A DNA stretch of 33,500 nucleotides from Xanthobacteraceae bacterium (GTDB lineage: Bacteria; Pseudomonadota; Alphaproteobacteria; Rhizobiales; Xanthobacteraceae), in contig JASHRR010001300.1 of assembly GCA_030037185.1 (NCBI GenBank), positions 1-33,500 on the forward strand. Reading direction: 5' to 3'. The notes beneath the pieces were generated by a model, which worked only from the letters and a program-made list of their open reading frames with translations, was not told where the DNA came from and made no database searches. Below, piece by piece: positions 6,962-26,286 of the stretch (positions within the stretch are counted from its first letter, which is position 1; each line of letters opens with the position of its first letter). A program made the translations under genes and the position numbers.

Positions 6962-7342
6962 ATGGCTGATTTGTCGAAACTCGTGGACCAACTGTCGAGC
7001 CTCACGGTGCTGGAAGCCGCTGAACTGGCAAAGCTTTTGGAAGAGAAATGGGGGGTTTCCGCGGCTGCGGCGGTGGCGGTTGCGGCCCCAGGAGCCGGCG
7101 GCGCGGCTGCCGCCGCTCCGGTTGAGGAAAAGACCGAGTTTACGGTCGTTCTGGCAGCGGCTGGCGACAAAAAGATCGAGGTCATCAAGGAAGTTCGGGC
7201 GCTTACCGGATTGGGCCTCAAGGAAGCAAAGGACCTCGTCGAAGGTGCGCCGAAGAATGTTAAGGAAAGCGTGTCCAAGGAAGAGGCCGAAAAGGTTAAG
7301 GCCCAACTGGAAAAGGCAGGCGCCAAGGTGGAACTCAAGTAA
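6962..7342 (+). CDS. rplL: 50S ribosomal protein L7/L12
   Basis: L7/L12 is the multi-copy stalk protein that recruits translation GTPases. The 126-residue protein has the N-terminal dimerisation domain ([20 protein letters not shown]), an alanine/glycine-rich hinge at roughly residues 34-53 ([10 protein letters not shown]) and the C-terminal factor-binding domain with [18 protein letters not shown]. Its size is normal for alphaproteobacteria. It sits directly after rplJ and 446 bases before rpoB, a larger gap than in many relatives because a GC-rich palindromic repeat lies between them. Confidence 0.98.
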   Translation: MADLSKLVDQLSSLTVLEAAELAKLLEEKWGVSAAAAVAVAAPGAGGAAAAAPVEEKTEFTVVLAAAGDKKIEVIKEVRALTGLGLKEAKDLVEGAPKNVKESVSKEEAEKVKAQLEKAGAKVELK

Positions 7343-7400
7343 GCAGGCCTGCGTCGAACTCTGCCTTTACCATAGCCCGCATGGGAGGAAGTTGCGCAAC

Positions 7401-7512
7401 CCCCCCCTGCCTCCCCTCCCTGGCAAGCCGGGGAGGGAAGGAAGGGGGGCGAGCGCAAAGCGTGCGTGCGTTTGCGCCCCTCCCGAGCCTCTCCGGGACC
7501 GGCAAGGAGGGG
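7401..7512. repeat. Composite GC-rich palindromic repeat between rplL and rpoB
   Basis: Three inverted repeats follow each other. The first is CCCTCCC (7414-7420) / GGGAGGG (7431-7437), with an outer run of C (7401-7407) facing a run of G (7444-7449). The second is GCGCAAA (7453-7459) / TTTGCGC (7471-7477). The third is CCCCTCC (7477-7483) / GGAGGGG (7506-7512). The C-rich/G-rich arms resemble the REP-like intergenic palindromes common in Bradyrhizobium-type genomes; related arms occur at 16817-16832, 22371-22392 and 28874-29007. Confidence 0.6.
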
Positions 7513-7546
7513 AACCGAAGAGGGCGATCGGGGCAGTCGTTGAGCT

Positions 7547-7576
7547 TTGGACGATGGATGAATGGACCCCTATATA
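7547..7576 (+). promoter_or_regulatory. Candidate promoter for rpoB-rpoC
   Basis: TTGGAC (7547-7552), an 18-base spacer and TATATA (7571-7576) lie about 210 bases before rpoB, after the palindromic repeat. TATATA stands out in this GC-rich gap. A second TTGACT at 7582-7587 has no good -10 partner. Confidence 0.35.
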
Positions 7577-7676
7577 TGGTTTTGACTAATCACTCCATGC
7601 CTGGGCGAACAAGACGTTGAGAGTAGCCAAGTCCCTGCTCCTCACGTGTCTGCGTCGGCGGGGTCGGCTACGAGAA

Positions 7677-7710
7677 GGCGGAAATTATTCCTTCCGCCGC
7701 GTTGTTTTCT
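7677..7710 (+). terminator. Possible attenuator in the rpoB leader
   Basis: GGCGGAA (7677-7683) and TTCCGCC (7692-7698) form a 7-bp stem with an 8-base loop, followed by GCGTTGTTTTCT. This has the shape of an intrinsic terminator and lies about 80 bases before rpoB. E. coli also has an attenuator between rplL and rpoB, so partial termination here would be in keeping. Confidence 0.4.
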
Positions 7711-7788
7711 GTTCCGGGCGGGACCACCGAGGTTCGCCGGGAGACTCCGCCACCCGTCAAGGCGTGCGGAGGAAGTAAAGAGGCCAAG

Positions 7789-11913
<4,125 letters not shown>

Positions 11914-12026
11914 AACGGTTGGTCCCGGCGCCGGCCGCGGCGAACCGGGAATACCGCGCTCTAGCGGATCGTCAGATACCAGTGAGCCGGCACCGGCCGG
12001 CACGAAGCCTCCAGATGGAGCCCCTG

Positions 12027-16226
<4,200 letters not shown>

Positions 16227-16238
16227 GCGGTGCGGTAA

Positions 16239-16275
16239 CCTTTTCCCTGGCCTCAATCCCGGGCGAGGGAAAAGG
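16239..16275 (+). terminator. Terminator hairpin after rpoC
   Basis: CCTTTTCCCT (16239-16248) and AGGGAAAAGG (16266-16275) make a perfect 10-bp stem with a 17-base loop, 12 bases after the rpoC stop. No T-run follows the stem, but position and stem length make it the likely end of the rpoBC message. Confidence 0.6.
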
Positions 16276-16371
16276 GATCGTTGCTGCCCTGTGGCCCGCC
16301 GACCGCGGCATTTCGCTGACCGGCTTTTCCATTGGTGACGGATTTCCACTGGCGAGGTCGCGCTACGACAC

Positions 16372-16407
16372 CTTTGCTGGGGCGGTCAGCTTTGCTGGGG
16401 CGGTCAG
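16372..16407 (+). repeat. Perfect 18-bp tandem duplication upstream of the str promoter
   Basis: CTTTGCTGGGGCGGTCAG occurs twice without a break (16372-16389 and 16390-16407). The two copies are identical, so the duplication is recent or maintained. It lies about 100 bases upstream of the rpsL promoter -35 box, in non-coding DNA. Confidence 0.9.
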
Positions 16408-16459
16408 CGGCCGCGGGTCTTGCAACCTGCGGCAATAATCACCATTTACGCTACCGCAG

Positions 16460-16487
16460 AGGCAAAACTGCGCAGTCATTTTTGCCT
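16460..16487. repeat. Inverted repeat upstream of the rpsL promoter, possible operator
   Basis: AGGCAAAA (16460-16467) and TTTTGCCT (16480-16487) are perfect 8-bp arms enclosing the palindrome CTGCGCAG (16468-16475). The right arm ends 18 bases before the -35 box. It could bind an activator or repressor, or form a hairpin that stops transcription arriving from rpoC. Confidence 0.45.
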
Positions 16488-16505
16488 GTCCCGGCATGCG
16501 GTGCC

Positions 16506-16534
16506 TTGACTTCATGCCGCTGCACCGATAAAAA
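16506..16534 (+). promoter_or_regulatory. Promoter for the str-S10-spc block (rpsL onward)
   Basis: TTGACT (16506-16511), a 17-base spacer and TAAAAA (16529-16534) form the best housekeeping sigma-factor promoter in the window. It would start a leader of roughly 360 bases before rpsL and drive rpsL-rpsG-fusA-tuf, and by read-through the S10 and spc genes. Confidence 0.6.
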
Positions 16535-16540
16535 CGCGCA

Positions 16541-16901
16541 CTTTTTGCGGCAGGCGGTGAGCTTCGCCAGTCGGAACGGCCGTTCGGCAATCCAGCGTTG
16601 AAAGATAGCTGCCGAAAGATCAGCGCTTTTTGACGGATTGCGACACCCCAGGGCCTCGACGAATGAAGTTCAGACGCTGCCTCTGAAACCGAACTGTCGG
16701 ATGTGAGGGCATGACCGCGGCGCCGCAGGCGGCGCAGGTGGTCCTCTGTGACGGAAAGCGTCGGTCCAGCGGTGTCATCGCGGGCGCGGGCGGGTTTTCG
16801 TTTTTGCCCCTCCTGACCTCCGCCGCGGGAGGCTCGGGGTGCTTTAAGGGGTGTCGTCTGGATGGGCGCTAGGTCGCGAAACGGAAGGTGAAGGGCTGAC
16901 A
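16541..16901 (+). promoter_or_regulatory. Long rpsL leader with several hairpins
   Basis: No gene is visible in this stretch. It holds the 12-bp palindrome GAACGGCCGTTC (16574-16585), a GCGCCG/CGGCGC hairpin with a CAGG loop (16720-16735) and a CCTCC/GGAGG hairpin (16817-16832) within a C-rich/G-rich element. T-rich TTTTCGTTTTTG at 16795-16806 interrupts the GC-rich sequence. The rpsL ribosome binding site (GAAGG) closes it. A regulatory role is inferred from length and structure only. Confidence 0.35.
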
Positions 16902-17273
16902 ATGCCGACTATCAACCAGTTGATCCGCAAGCCGCGGGTCGCGCAGAAGGCGCGCAAGAAGGTGCCGGCCCTGCAGCAGTCGCCGCAGAAGCGGGGGGTC
17001 TGCACGCGCGTCTACACCACCACGCCCAAGAAGCCGAATTCGGCGCTGCGCAAGGTCGCCAAGGTTCGACTGACCAACGGGTTCGAAGTGATCGGGTACA
17101 TCCCGGGCGAGGGCCATAACCTTCAGGAGCATTCGGTGGTCATGATTCGCGGCGGCCGCGTCAAGGACCTGCCCGGGGTGCGCTACCACATCCTGCGTGG
17201 CGTTCTTGATACGCAAGGCGTCAAGAACCGCAGGCAGCGTCGCTCGAAATATGGCGCCAAACGGCCGAAATGA
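16902..17273 (+). CDS. rpsL: 30S ribosomal protein S12
   Basis: S12 sits at the decoding centre and controls accuracy. The 123-residue protein begins [19 protein letters not shown] and contains [20 protein letters not shown] and [14 protein letters not shown]43 and K88, the usual sites of streptomycin-resistance changes, are wild type, so the target should be sensitive. D89 of the KDLPG loop, the usual site of methylthiolation by RimO, is present. The ATG at 16902 has GAAGG upstream; earlier in-frame codons add unconserved residues. First gene of the str cluster, 107 bases before rpsG. Confidence 0.98.
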   Translation: MPTINQLIRKPRVAQKARKKVPALQQSPQKRGVCTRVYTTTPKKPNSALRKVAKVRLTNGFEVIGYIPGEGHNLQEHSVVMIRGGRVKDLPGVRYHILRGVLDTQGVKNRRQRRSKYGAKRPK

Positions 17274-17368
17274 CCTTGCCGTCGCCGCCGCTGGCGCGGC
17301 AGAGGCCCGCGATATGGTCAACCGAGTTAAACACAGAGGCGGCCGGGCGGAACCCGGTCAGAGTTTAA

Positions 17369-17851
<483 letters not shown>

Positions 17852-17889
17852 CGCCTGGCGCACGCCGCACGCTTTTTTGAGGATATAAG

Positions 17890-19962
<2,073 letters not shown>

Positions 19963-20010
19963 TCCGGTCGACTTGATAGAAGCAAAACGCCAACGGCAAC
20001 GGAGACTGCG

Positions 20011-21201
20011 ATGGCCAAGGCAAAATTCGAACGCACCAAGCCGCATTGCAATATCGGCACGATCGGCCATGTCGATCACGGCAAGACGACGTTGACCGCG
20101 GCGATTACCAAGATATTGGCCGAACAGGGCAAGGCGAAATTCACCGCCTATGACGAGATCGACAAGGCGCCTGAAGAGAAGGCGCGTGGCATCACCATCT
20201 CCACCGCCCATGTCGAATACGAGACCGACGCTCGCCACTATGCTCACGTCGATTGCCCCGGCCATGCCGACTACGTGAAAAACATGATTACCGGCGCCGC
20301 CCAGATGGACGGCGCGATTCTGGTGGTGAGCGCGGCCGACGGCCCGATGCCGCAGACCCGCGAGCATATCCTGCTCGCCCGCCAGGTCGGCGTGCCGGCG
20401 CTTGTCGTCTACCTCAACAAGGTCGACATGGTCGATGACCCCGAGCTCCTGGAACTGGTGGAACTCGAGGTGCGCGAGCTTTTGTCGAAATACGAATTCC
20501 CTGGCGACAAGATCCCGGTCGTCAAGGGCGCCGCCAAGTTGGCCTTGGAGGGTGCCGACGACAAGCTCGGCAAGGAGTCGGTCCTCGAGCTGATGAAGGC
20601 GGTCGATGATTACATCCCGCAGCCCCAGCGCCCGAAGGACCAGCCATTCCTTATGCCGGTCGAGGACGTGTTCTCGATTTCGGGCCGCGGCACCGTGGTG
20701 ACCGGCCGCATCGAGCGCGGCGTCATCAAAGTCGGAGAAGAAGTCGAGGTCGTCGGCCTTAAGCCGACCATGAAGACCGTCGTCACCGGCGTCGAAATGT
20801 TCCGCAAGCTGCTCGATCAGGGCGAGGCGGGCGACAACGTCGGTTGCCTGTTGCGCGGCACCAAGCGCGAGGAAGTCGAGCGCGGCCAGGTGCTGTGCAA
20901 GCCCGGTAGCGTCAAGCCTCACACCAAGTTCAAGGCCGAGGCCTACATCCTCACCAAGGAGGAGGGCGGCCGCCATACGCCGTTCTTCACCAACTATCGC
21001 CCGCAATTCTATTTCCGCACGACCGACGTGACCGGCGTGGTCCACCTGCCGGAGGGCACGGAAATGGTGATGCCCGGCGACAATATCGCCATGACGATCG
21101 AATTGATCGTGCCGATCGCCATGGAGGAGAAGCTGCGCTTCGCCATTCGCGAGGGCGGTCGCACCGTCGGCTCGGGCGTCGTCACCAGCATCATCGAGTA
21201 A
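20011..21201 (+). CDS. tuf: Translation elongation factor Tu
   Basis: EF-Tu delivers aminoacyl-tRNA to the ribosomal A site. The 396-residue protein has GHVDHGKT (19-26), [22 protein letters not shown] (81-90) and NKVDM (136-140), then domains 2 and 3 ([35 protein letters not shown]). The segment after the GTPase core ([20 protein letters not shown]) differs from the forms I recall from relatives but lies in a variable loop. Many alphaproteobacteria carry a second tuf near secE; none is present upstream of secE in this window. GGAG precedes the start. Confidence 0.99.
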   Translation: MAKAKFERTKPHCNIGTIGHVDHGKTTLTAAITKILAEQGKAKFTAYDEIDKAPEEKARGITISTAHVEYETDARHYAHVDCPGHADYVKNMITGAAQMDGAILVVSAADGPMPQTREHILLARQVGVPALVVYLNKVDMVDDPELLELVELEVRELLSKYEFPGDKIPVVKGAAKLALEGADDKLGKESVLELMKAVDDYIPQPQRPKDQPFLMPVEDVFSISGRGTVVTGRIERGVIKVGEEVEVVGLKPTMKTVVTGVEMFRKLLDQGEAGDNVGCLLRGTKREEVERGQVLCKPGSVKPHTKFKAEAYILTKEEGGRHTPFFTNYRPQFYFRTTDVTGVVHLPEGTEMVMPGDNIAMTIELIVPIAMEEKLRFAIREGGRTVGSGVVTSIIE

Positions 21202-21209
21202 CCGATGAC

Positions 21210-21331
21210 AGAGGACGGACGACGGAGGCTCGATGACGCGAGCGTTATCTGGCGCCGTCAGACAACAGGAGGGAAGGGCGCACGCAGCTGACGAGGACAA
21301 GCCGTCCGCCGTCGTCTGTTATCCGTCCTCT
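21210..21331. repeat. Long-range inverted repeat between tuf and rpsJ
   Basis: AGAGGACGGA (21210-21219) is the exact reverse complement of TCCGTCCTCT (21322-21331); the next bases inward, CGACGG and CCGTCG, also pair after an offset of a few bases. The arms fill nearly the whole 139-base gap and end 9 bases before rpsJ. It may be a small repeat element or a leader structure for the S10 genes. Confidence 0.6.
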
Positions 21332-21340
21332 TGAGGCAAA

Positions 21341-21649
21341 ATGAACGGCCAGAACATCCGAATCAGGCTCAAGGCGTTCGATCATCGCATCCTCGATGCT
21401 TCGACGCGTGAGATCGTCGCGACAGCCAAACGCACCGGCGCGCAAGTACGCGGGCCGATTCCGCTGCCGACCAAGATCGAAAAATTCACGGTCAACCGCT
21501 CGCCGCACGTCGACAAGAAGAGCCGCGAGCAGTTCGAGATGCGCACCCACAAGCGGCTGCTTGACATCGTTGATCCGACGCCCCAGACGGTCGATGCCCT
21601 GATGAAGCTCGACCTTGCGGCAGGCGTCGATGTTGAGATCAAGCTCTAG
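21341..21649 (+). CDS. rpsJ: 30S ribosomal protein S10 / NusE
   Basis: S10 is part of the small-subunit head and also acts as NusE, the partner of NusB and NusG in antitermination. The 102-residue protein shows [38 protein letters not shown] and [20 protein letters not shown], all conserved. GAGG lies just before the ATG. It opens the S10 operon (rpsJ to rpsQ). The preceding 139-base gap contains an inverted repeat whose right arm ends close to the ribosome binding site, which might affect its translation. Confidence 0.98.
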   Translation: MNGQNIRIRLKAFDHRILDASTREIVATAKRTGAQVRGPIPLPTKIEKFTVNRSPHVDKKSREQFEMRTHKRLLDIVDPTPQTVDALMKLDLAAGVDVEIKL

Positions 21650-21674
21650 CGGGCAGCAGTAGAGGACGACGCCG

Positions 21675-22418
21675 ATGCGCTCCGGAGTGATCGCACAAAA
21701 AGTGGGAATGACCCGCGTCTTTACCGAGGCGGGTGAGCACGTGCCGGTGACCGTGCTGCGCCTCGCCAATTGCCAGGTGATCGGGCATCGCACCAAGGAC
21801 AAGAACGGTTACGTGGCCCTGCAACTCGGCGCCGGCGCCCGCAAGGCATCGCGGCTCAGCCGGGCGGAGCGCAACAACTTCGCCGTCGCCAAGGTCGAAC
21901 CCAAGCGCAAGTTGGCGGAGTTCCGGGTGGACGAAAATGCGCTCATTCCGATCGGCGCAGAGATCACGGCCGATCATTTCATCGTCGGCCAGTTCGTGGA
22001 CGTCACCGGCACCTCGATCGGCAAGGGTTATGCGGGCGGTATGAAGCGATGGAATTTCGGCGGCTTGCGCGCTTCGCACGGCGTGTCGATCTCGCACCGT
22101 TCGATCGGTTCGACTGGCGGCCGCCAGGACCCGGGACGTACGTTTAAGAACAAGAAAATGCCGGGCCAGATGGGCGTCGATCGCGTCACCACGCTCAATC
22201 TCAGGGTGGTGCAGACCGACGTCGAGCGCGGTCTCATTCTGGTTGAGGGCGCCGTGCCAGGCGCCAAGGGCGGCTGGATCATGGTGCGCGACGCCATCAA
22301 GAAGGCCTTACCGAAGGAAGCCCCGCAGCCCGGCAAGTTCCGCGTCACCGCCGGTCAAGGCGAACCCTCACCTCCCCCGCCGGCCGGGGAGGAGACGCCG
22401 CCGGCGCAAGGAGCGTGA
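21675..22418 (+). CDS. rplC: 50S ribosomal protein L3
   Basis: L3 is an early assembly protein whose loop reaches the peptidyl-transferase centre. The 247-residue protein starts [20 protein letters not shown] and contains the central-extension segment [20 protein letters not shown] and [19 protein letters not shown]. It is longer than the E. coli protein; alphaproteobacterial L3 proteins usually have variable C-terminal tails. Here the last 18 residues are proline/glutamate-rich ([18 protein letters not shown]) and are coded by a CCTCCCC/GGGGAGG palindrome like those in the intergenic gaps. Its stop lies 2 bases before the rplD ATG. Confidence 0.98.
   Translation: MRSGVIAQKVGMTRVFTEAGEHVPVTVLRLANCQVIGHRTKDKNGYVALQLGAGARKASRLSRAERNNFAVAKVEPKRKLAEFRVDENALIPIGAEITADHFIVGQFVDVTGTSIGKGYAGGMKRWNFGGLRASHGVSISHRSIGSTGGRQDPGRTFKNKKMPGQMGVDRVTTLNLRVVQTDVERGLILVEGAVPGAKGGWIMVRDAIKKALPKEAPQPGKFRVTAGQGEPSPPPPAGEETPPAQGA
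22371..22392. repeat. Palindromic repeat inside the 3' end of rplC
   Basis: CCTCCCC (22371-22377) and GGGGAGG (22386-22392) enclose CGCCGGCC, which itself contains the palindrome GCCGGC. The repeat codes for P-P-P-P-A-G-E-E within the non-conserved tail of L3. Its arms match those of intergenic palindromes elsewhere in the window. Confidence 0.6.
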
Positions 22419-22420
22419 CC

Positions 22421-23041
22421 ATGGAACTCAAAATCACGAGTCTTGACGGCGAAGAGAAGGGTTCGGTCAGCCTGTCCGACACCATCTTCGGCCTAGAGCC
22501 GCGCCACGACCTCATCCAGCGCTGCATCGTCTGGCAACTCGCCAAGCGTCGCGCCGGCACCCACAAAGTCAAGGGGCGCGCCGAGATCTGGCGCACCGGC
22601 AAGAAGATGTACAAGCAGAAGGGCACCGGCGGCGCCCGCCACGGCTCCCAGCGCGCCAATCTGTTCCGCGGCGGCGGCCGTTCGTTCGGTCCGGTCGTGC
22701 GCAGTCATGCGATCGAGCTGCCCAAGAAGGTGCGCGTCCTTGCGCTCAAGCACGCGCTCTCTGCCAAGGCGAAGGACGGCGGGATCGTCGTTATCGAGGA
22801 CGCCAAGCTCGCCCAGACCAAGACGAGGTCTCTCAAAGGCCATTTCGCCAAGCTGGGCGTTGCCAATGCGCTGGTCATTGACGGCGCCGAGATCGACAAC
22901 GGCTTTCGTCTCGCTGCCCGTAATATTCCCAATATCGACGTGCTGCCGATCCAGGGCATCAACGTCTACGACATTCTGCGGCGAAACACGCTTGTCCTCA
23001 CCAGGGCGGCCGTCGATGCGCTGGAGGCGCGGCTGAAATGA
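22421..23041 (+). CDS. rplD: 50S ribosomal protein L4
   Basis: L4 lines the exit tunnel; in E. coli it also represses the S10 operon. The 206-residue protein begins [20 protein letters not shown] and holds the tunnel loop region [20 protein letters not shown] and [19 protein letters not shown], then [23 protein letters not shown] 22421 is chosen because AGGAG lies 7 bases upstream; a GTG at 22415 overlapping the rplC stop would add two residues. Its stop codon overlaps the rplW start by 4 bases, suggesting translational coupling. Confidence 0.98.
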   Translation: MELKITSLDGEEKGSVSLSDTIFGLEPRHDLIQRCIVWQLAKRRAGTHKVKGRAEIWRTGKKMYKQKGTGGARHGSQRANLFRGGGRSFGPVVRSHAIELPKKVRVLALKHALSAKAKDGGIVVIEDAKLAQTKTRSLKGHFAKLGVANALVIDGAEIDNGFRLAARNIPNIDVLPIQGINVYDILRRNTLVLTRAAVDALEARLK

Positions 23042-23337
23042 CCACCAACGATCCGCGCCACTACGACATCATCGTGTCTCCGGTCATCACCGAAAAGGCG
23101 ACGCTTGCCTCCGAGCACAACCAGGTGATCTTCCGGGTCGCCCCGCATGCCACCAAGCCGCAGATCAAGGAGGCAGTGGAAAAGCTGTTCGACGTCAAGG
23201 TCAAACACGTCAATACGCTCATCCGTAAGGGCAAGGTCCGCAATTTCCGCGGCCGGCGAGGCATGTTGTCGGACGTGAAAAAGGCTGTCGTGACCCTCGA
23301 GGAGGGACACCGCATCGACGTCACCACCGGGCTCTGA
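23038..23337 (+). CDS. rplW: 50S ribosomal protein L23
   Basis: L23 sits at the tunnel exit and is the docking point for trigger factor and SRP. The 99-residue protein contains [40 protein letters not shown] and [19 protein letters not shown]. The ATGA overlap with rplD indicates coupled translation, and a ribosome binding site would lie inside rplD. It is followed 19 bases later by rplB. Confidence 0.97.
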   Translation: MTTNDPRHYDIIVSPVITEKATLASEHNQVIFRVAPHATKPQIKEAVEKLFDVKVKHVNTLIRKGKVRNFRGRRGMLSDVKKAVVTLEEGHRIDVTTGL

Positions 23338-23356
23338 GCGGCGGAAGTCAACAACC

Positions 23357-24193
23357 ATGGCACTCAAGCATTATAAGCCGACGACACCGGGCCAGCGCCA
23401 GCTGGTCCTCGTCGACCGGTCCGGGCTCTACAAGGGTGAGCCCGTGAAGGCGCTGACCCGCGGCAAGATCTCGTCGGGAGGGCGCAACAACAATGGGCAC
23501 ATTACGGTGCGCTTCCGAGGCGGCGGCCACAAGCGGGCGCTGCGCACGATCGATTTCAAGCGCAGCAAGCACGACCAGCCGGCGCGCGTCGAGCGGATCG
23601 AATACGATCCGAACCGCACCGGGTTCATCGCCCTCATCAAATATGAGGACGGCGAGCTCGCCTACATCCTGGCGCCGCAGCGGCTCGGTGAGGGCGATAT
23701 GATCGTCGCCGGCGAGCACGTGGACGTCAAGGCCGGCAATGCCATGCCGGTCGGTAACATGCCGGTCGGCACCATCGTGCACAATATCGAGCTCAAGATC
23801 GGCAAGGGCGGCCAGCTCGCGCGCTCGGCCGGCTCCTACGCCCAGATCGTCGGCCGCGACCAGGAATATGTGATTCTGCGTCTCAATTCGGGCGAGCAGC
23901 GGCTCGTCCACGGCCGCTGCAAGGGTACGGTCGGCGCGGTGTCCAATCCCGACCACATGAACATCTCGATCGGTAAGGCGGGCCGCAAGCGCTGGCTTGG
24001 GCGCATGCCGCACAATCGCGGCGTTGCCATGAACCCGGTCGATCATCCACTCGGCGGCGGCGAAGGCCGCAGCTCGGGCGGGCGGCATCCGGTGACGCCC
24101 TGGGGTTTCCCGACCAAGGGCAAGAAGACACGGACCAACAAGCGAACCACCAAATTCATCATTTCAAGCCGCCACGCGCGGAAGAAGAGATAA
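23357..24193 (+). CDS. rplB: 50S ribosomal protein L2
   Basis: L2 is one of the most conserved ribosomal proteins, needed for subunit joining and for peptidyl-transferase assembly. The 278-residue protein has [20 protein letters not shown] at the start, [20 protein letters not shown] in the N-terminal part, the SH3-like region around [20 protein letters not shown], and the C-terminal [18 protein letters not shown] with the essential histidine preserved. Length is as expected. rpsS follows after 12 bases. Confidence 0.99.
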   Translation: MALKHYKPTTPGQRQLVLVDRSGLYKGEPVKALTRGKISSGGRNNNGHITVRFRGGGHKRALRTIDFKRSKHDQPARVERIEYDPNRTGFIALIKYEDGELAYILAPQRLGEGDMIVAGEHVDVKAGNAMPVGNMPVGTIVHNIELKIGKGGQLARSAGSYAQIVGRDQEYVILRLNSGEQRLVHGRCKGTVGAVSNPDHMNISIGKAGRKRWLGRMPHNRGVAMNPVDHPLGGGEGRSSGGRHPVTPWGFPTKGKKTRTNKRTTKFIISSRHARKKR

Positions 24194-24205
24194 GGCGAGG
24201 GCAAC

Positions 24206-24502
24206 ATGGCGCGCTCGGTGTGGAAAGGGCCGTTCGTCGACGGCTATCTCCTCAAGAAGGCAGAGGCGGCGCGGGCCTCGGGCAGGCACGACGTGATCAA
24301 GACGTGGAGCCGTCGCTCGACGATCCTGCCGCAATTCGTCGGCCTGACTTTCGGAGTGCACAACGGGCACAAGCATATCCCGGTTCTGGTGACCGAGGAG
24401 ATGGTCGGCCACAAGCTCGGCGAGTTCGCTCCCACCCGGACCTTCCACGGGCATTCCGGGGACAAAAAGGCCAAGCGCGCCCCGGCGCCGGGCGCCGCTT
24501 AA
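24206..24502 (+). CDS. rpsS: 30S ribosomal protein S19
   Basis: S19 pairs with S13 in the small-subunit head. The 98-residue protein starts [20 protein letters not shown] and contains [39 protein letters not shown] and [16 protein letters not shown]. It is a few residues longer than the common 92-residue form because of a short alanine/proline end (APAPGAA). GGCGAGGG stands before the ATG. rplV begins 15 bases after its stop. Confidence 0.97.
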   Translation: MARSVWKGPFVDGYLLKKAEAARASGRHDVIKTWSRRSTILPQFVGLTFGVHNGHKHIPVLVTEEMVGHKLGEFAPTRTFHGHSGDKKAKRAPAPGAA

Positions 24503-24516
24503 AGCGTGAGGATGAG

Positions 24517-24897
24517 ATGAGCAAGAGCAGCCATCCGCGCAGCCTCGCCGATAACGAGGCCAAAGCCGTCGCCCGCATGCTGCGCATCAGCCCGCAGAAG
24601 CTCAATCTGGTTGCCCAGCTGATCCGCGGCAAGAAGGTGGAGACCGCGCTCGCGGATCTGGAATTCTCGCGCAAGCGCATCGCCAAGGACGTGCGCAAGT
24701 GCCTGGAGTCGGCGATTGCAAATGCGGAGAACAATCACGATCTCGACATCGACGATCTGGTGGTTGCGCGTGCCTATGTCGGCAAAGGCCTCGTCATCAA
24801 GCGCTTTCATGCCCGCGGCCGCGGCCGCGCCGGCAAGATTCTCAAGCCGTTCTCGCATCTGACGATCGTGGTGCGTCAGGTCGAGGCGAGCGCCTAA
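24517..24897 (+). CDS. rplV: 50S ribosomal protein L22
   Basis: L22 lines the exit tunnel opposite L4 and is a macrolide-resistance site. The 126-residue protein includes [40 protein letters not shown] and the beta-hairpin tip region [20 protein letters not shown] with no visible insertion or deletion. ATG 24517 has GAGG 5-6 bases upstream and gives the usual length. rpsC follows after 10 bases. Confidence 0.97.
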   Translation: MSKSSHPRSLADNEAKAVARMLRISPQKLNLVAQLIRGKKVETALADLEFSRKRIAKDVRKCLESAIANAENNHDLDIDDLVVARAYVGKGLVIKRFHARGRGRAGKILKPFSHLTIVVRQVEASA

Positions 24898-24907
24898 GGA
24901 GCTCCCG

Positions 24908-25603
24908 ATGGGTCAGAAGGTCAATCCGACAGGTTTGCGTCTCGGCATCAACCGCACCTGGGATTCGCGATGGTATGCGGGCAAGAACGAATACGGTAAG
25001 CTGCTGCACGAAGACATGGAAATTCGCCAGACGTTGAGCAAGCAGCTCAAGCAGGCCGCGGTTTCCAAGATCGTGATTGAGCGGCCCCACAAGAAGTGCC
25101 GCGTGACCCTCCATTCGGCGCGGCCGGGCGTCGTTATCGGCAAGAAGGGTGCCGATATCGAGAAGCTGCGCAGGGGGGTGGCGAAACTCACCGACAGCGA
25201 CGTCGTTCTCAATATCGTCGAGATTCGCAAGCCCGAGCTTGACGCGCGGCTGGTCGCCGAATCGATTGCCCAGCAGCTGGAACGGCGCGTCGCCTTCCGC
25301 CGCGCCATGAAGCGCGCCGTGCAGTCGGCGATGCGGCTCGGTGCCGAAGGCATCCGCATCAACTGCTCGGGACGGCTCGGCGGCGCCGAAATCGCCCGCA
25401 TGGAATGGTATCGGGAAGGCCGGGTGCCGCTGCATACCTTGCGCGCCGACGTCGATTACGGCGTCGCCACTGCCTTCACGACCTACGGCACCTGCGGCGT
25501 CAAAGTGTGGATCTTCAAGGGCGAAATCCTGGAGCACGATCCGATGGCGCAGGACAAGCGCATGGCGGAGAGCGACACAGGTCGCTCGCGTCGCGACAGT
25601 TGA
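24908..25603 (+). CDS. rpsC: 30S ribosomal protein S3
   Basis: S3 lies at the mRNA entry and takes part in its helicase activity. The 231-residue protein begins [20 protein letters not shown]. The KH domain signature [16 protein letters not shown] has its GKKG loop at residues 78-81. The C-terminal domain has [20 protein letters not shown] and [19 protein letters not shown] precedes the ATG. The final residues ([10 protein letters not shown]) are variable in the family. rplP begins 43 bases later. Confidence 0.98.
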   Translation: MGQKVNPTGLRLGINRTWDSRWYAGKNEYGKLLHEDMEIRQTLSKQLKQAAVSKIVIERPHKKCRVTLHSARPGVVIGKKGADIEKLRRGVAKLTDSDVVLNIVEIRKPELDARLVAESIAQQLERRVAFRRAMKRAVQSAMRLGAEGIRINCSGRLGGAEIARMEWYREGRVPLHTLRADVDYGVATAFTTYGTCGVKVWIFKGEILEHDPMAQDKRMAESDTGRSRRDS

Positions 25604-25646
25604 AGCATCGCAGTGGATCGCAAGTCCTAGAGAAAGGCCAAGTGCC

Positions 25647-26060
25647 ATGCTGCAACCGATGCGCACGAAATTCCGCAAGGCCCACAAAGGCCGGATCAAA
25701 GGCGCCGCTACCAGCGGAGCGACGCTGAGCTTCGGCCAGTTCGGCCTCAAGGCGATGGAGCCGGATCGGGTGACCGCCCGCCAGATCGAGGCGGCGCGGC
25801 GCGCCATGACGCGCCACATGAAACGCGCGGGCCGGGTGTGGATCCGCATCTATCCCGACGTCCCGGTATCGAAGAAGCCGCTCGAGGTGCGGATGGGCTC
25901 CGGCAAGGGTGCGCCGGAATTGTGGGTGGTCCGTATCAAGCCGGGCCGCATCTTGTTCGAGATCGACGGCGTTTCTTCAGCGCTCGCCCGCGAGGCGCTC
26001 GATCTTGCCGCCGCCAAGCTGCCGATCAAGACGCGGTTTATCGAGCGGATTGCCGAGTAG
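25647..26060 (+). CDS. rplP: 50S ribosomal protein L16
   Basis: L16 helps form the A-site tRNA pocket near the peptidyl-transferase centre. The 137-residue protein starts [19 protein letters not shown] and contains [40 protein letters not shown] and [20 protein letters not shown]. The arginine in [10 protein letters not shown], a target of YcfD-type hydroxylation in E. coli, is present. The ATG at 25647 gives the family length. rpmC starts 11 bases after the stop. Confidence 0.98.
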   Translation: MLQPMRTKFRKAHKGRIKGAATSGATLSFGQFGLKAMEPDRVTARQIEAARRAMTRHMKRAGRVWIRIYPDVPVSKKPLEVRMGSGKGAPELWVVRIKPGRILFEIDGVSSALAREALDLAAAKLPIKTRFIERIAE

Positions 26061-26071
26061 GAGACCAGCCG

Positions 26072-26275
26072 ATGCTCAAACCTGATGACCTCAGGGCGAT
26101 GACGCCGGACCAGTTGGACGACGAACTCATCAAGCTCAAGAAAGAGCAGTTCAACCTGCGTTTCCAGCGGGCCACCGGGCAGCTTGCAAACACCGCCCGG
26201 GTTCGCGAGGTCCGCCGCGACATCGCCCGTATCAAGACCGTTGCGCAGCGCAAGCGCGCGGCGTCTGCGAAGTAA
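26072..26275 (+). CDS. rpmC: 50S ribosomal protein L29
   Basis: L29 is a small two-helix protein next to L23 at the tunnel exit. The 67-residue protein has [20 protein letters not shown] followed by [20 protein letters not shown] and [16 protein letters not shown], the standard pattern. TAGGAGACC upstream supplies the ribosome binding site, which overlaps the rplP stop. rpsQ follows after 11 bases. Confidence 0.97.
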   Translation: MLKPDDLRAMTPDQLDDELIKLKKEQFNLRFQRATGQLANTARVREVRRDIARIKTVAQRKRAASAK

Positions 26276-26286
26276 GGAGCCGATAA

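Noticed and set aside
17022..17170. Streptomycin-resistance change in rpsL
   Set aside because: K43 and K88 are unchanged.
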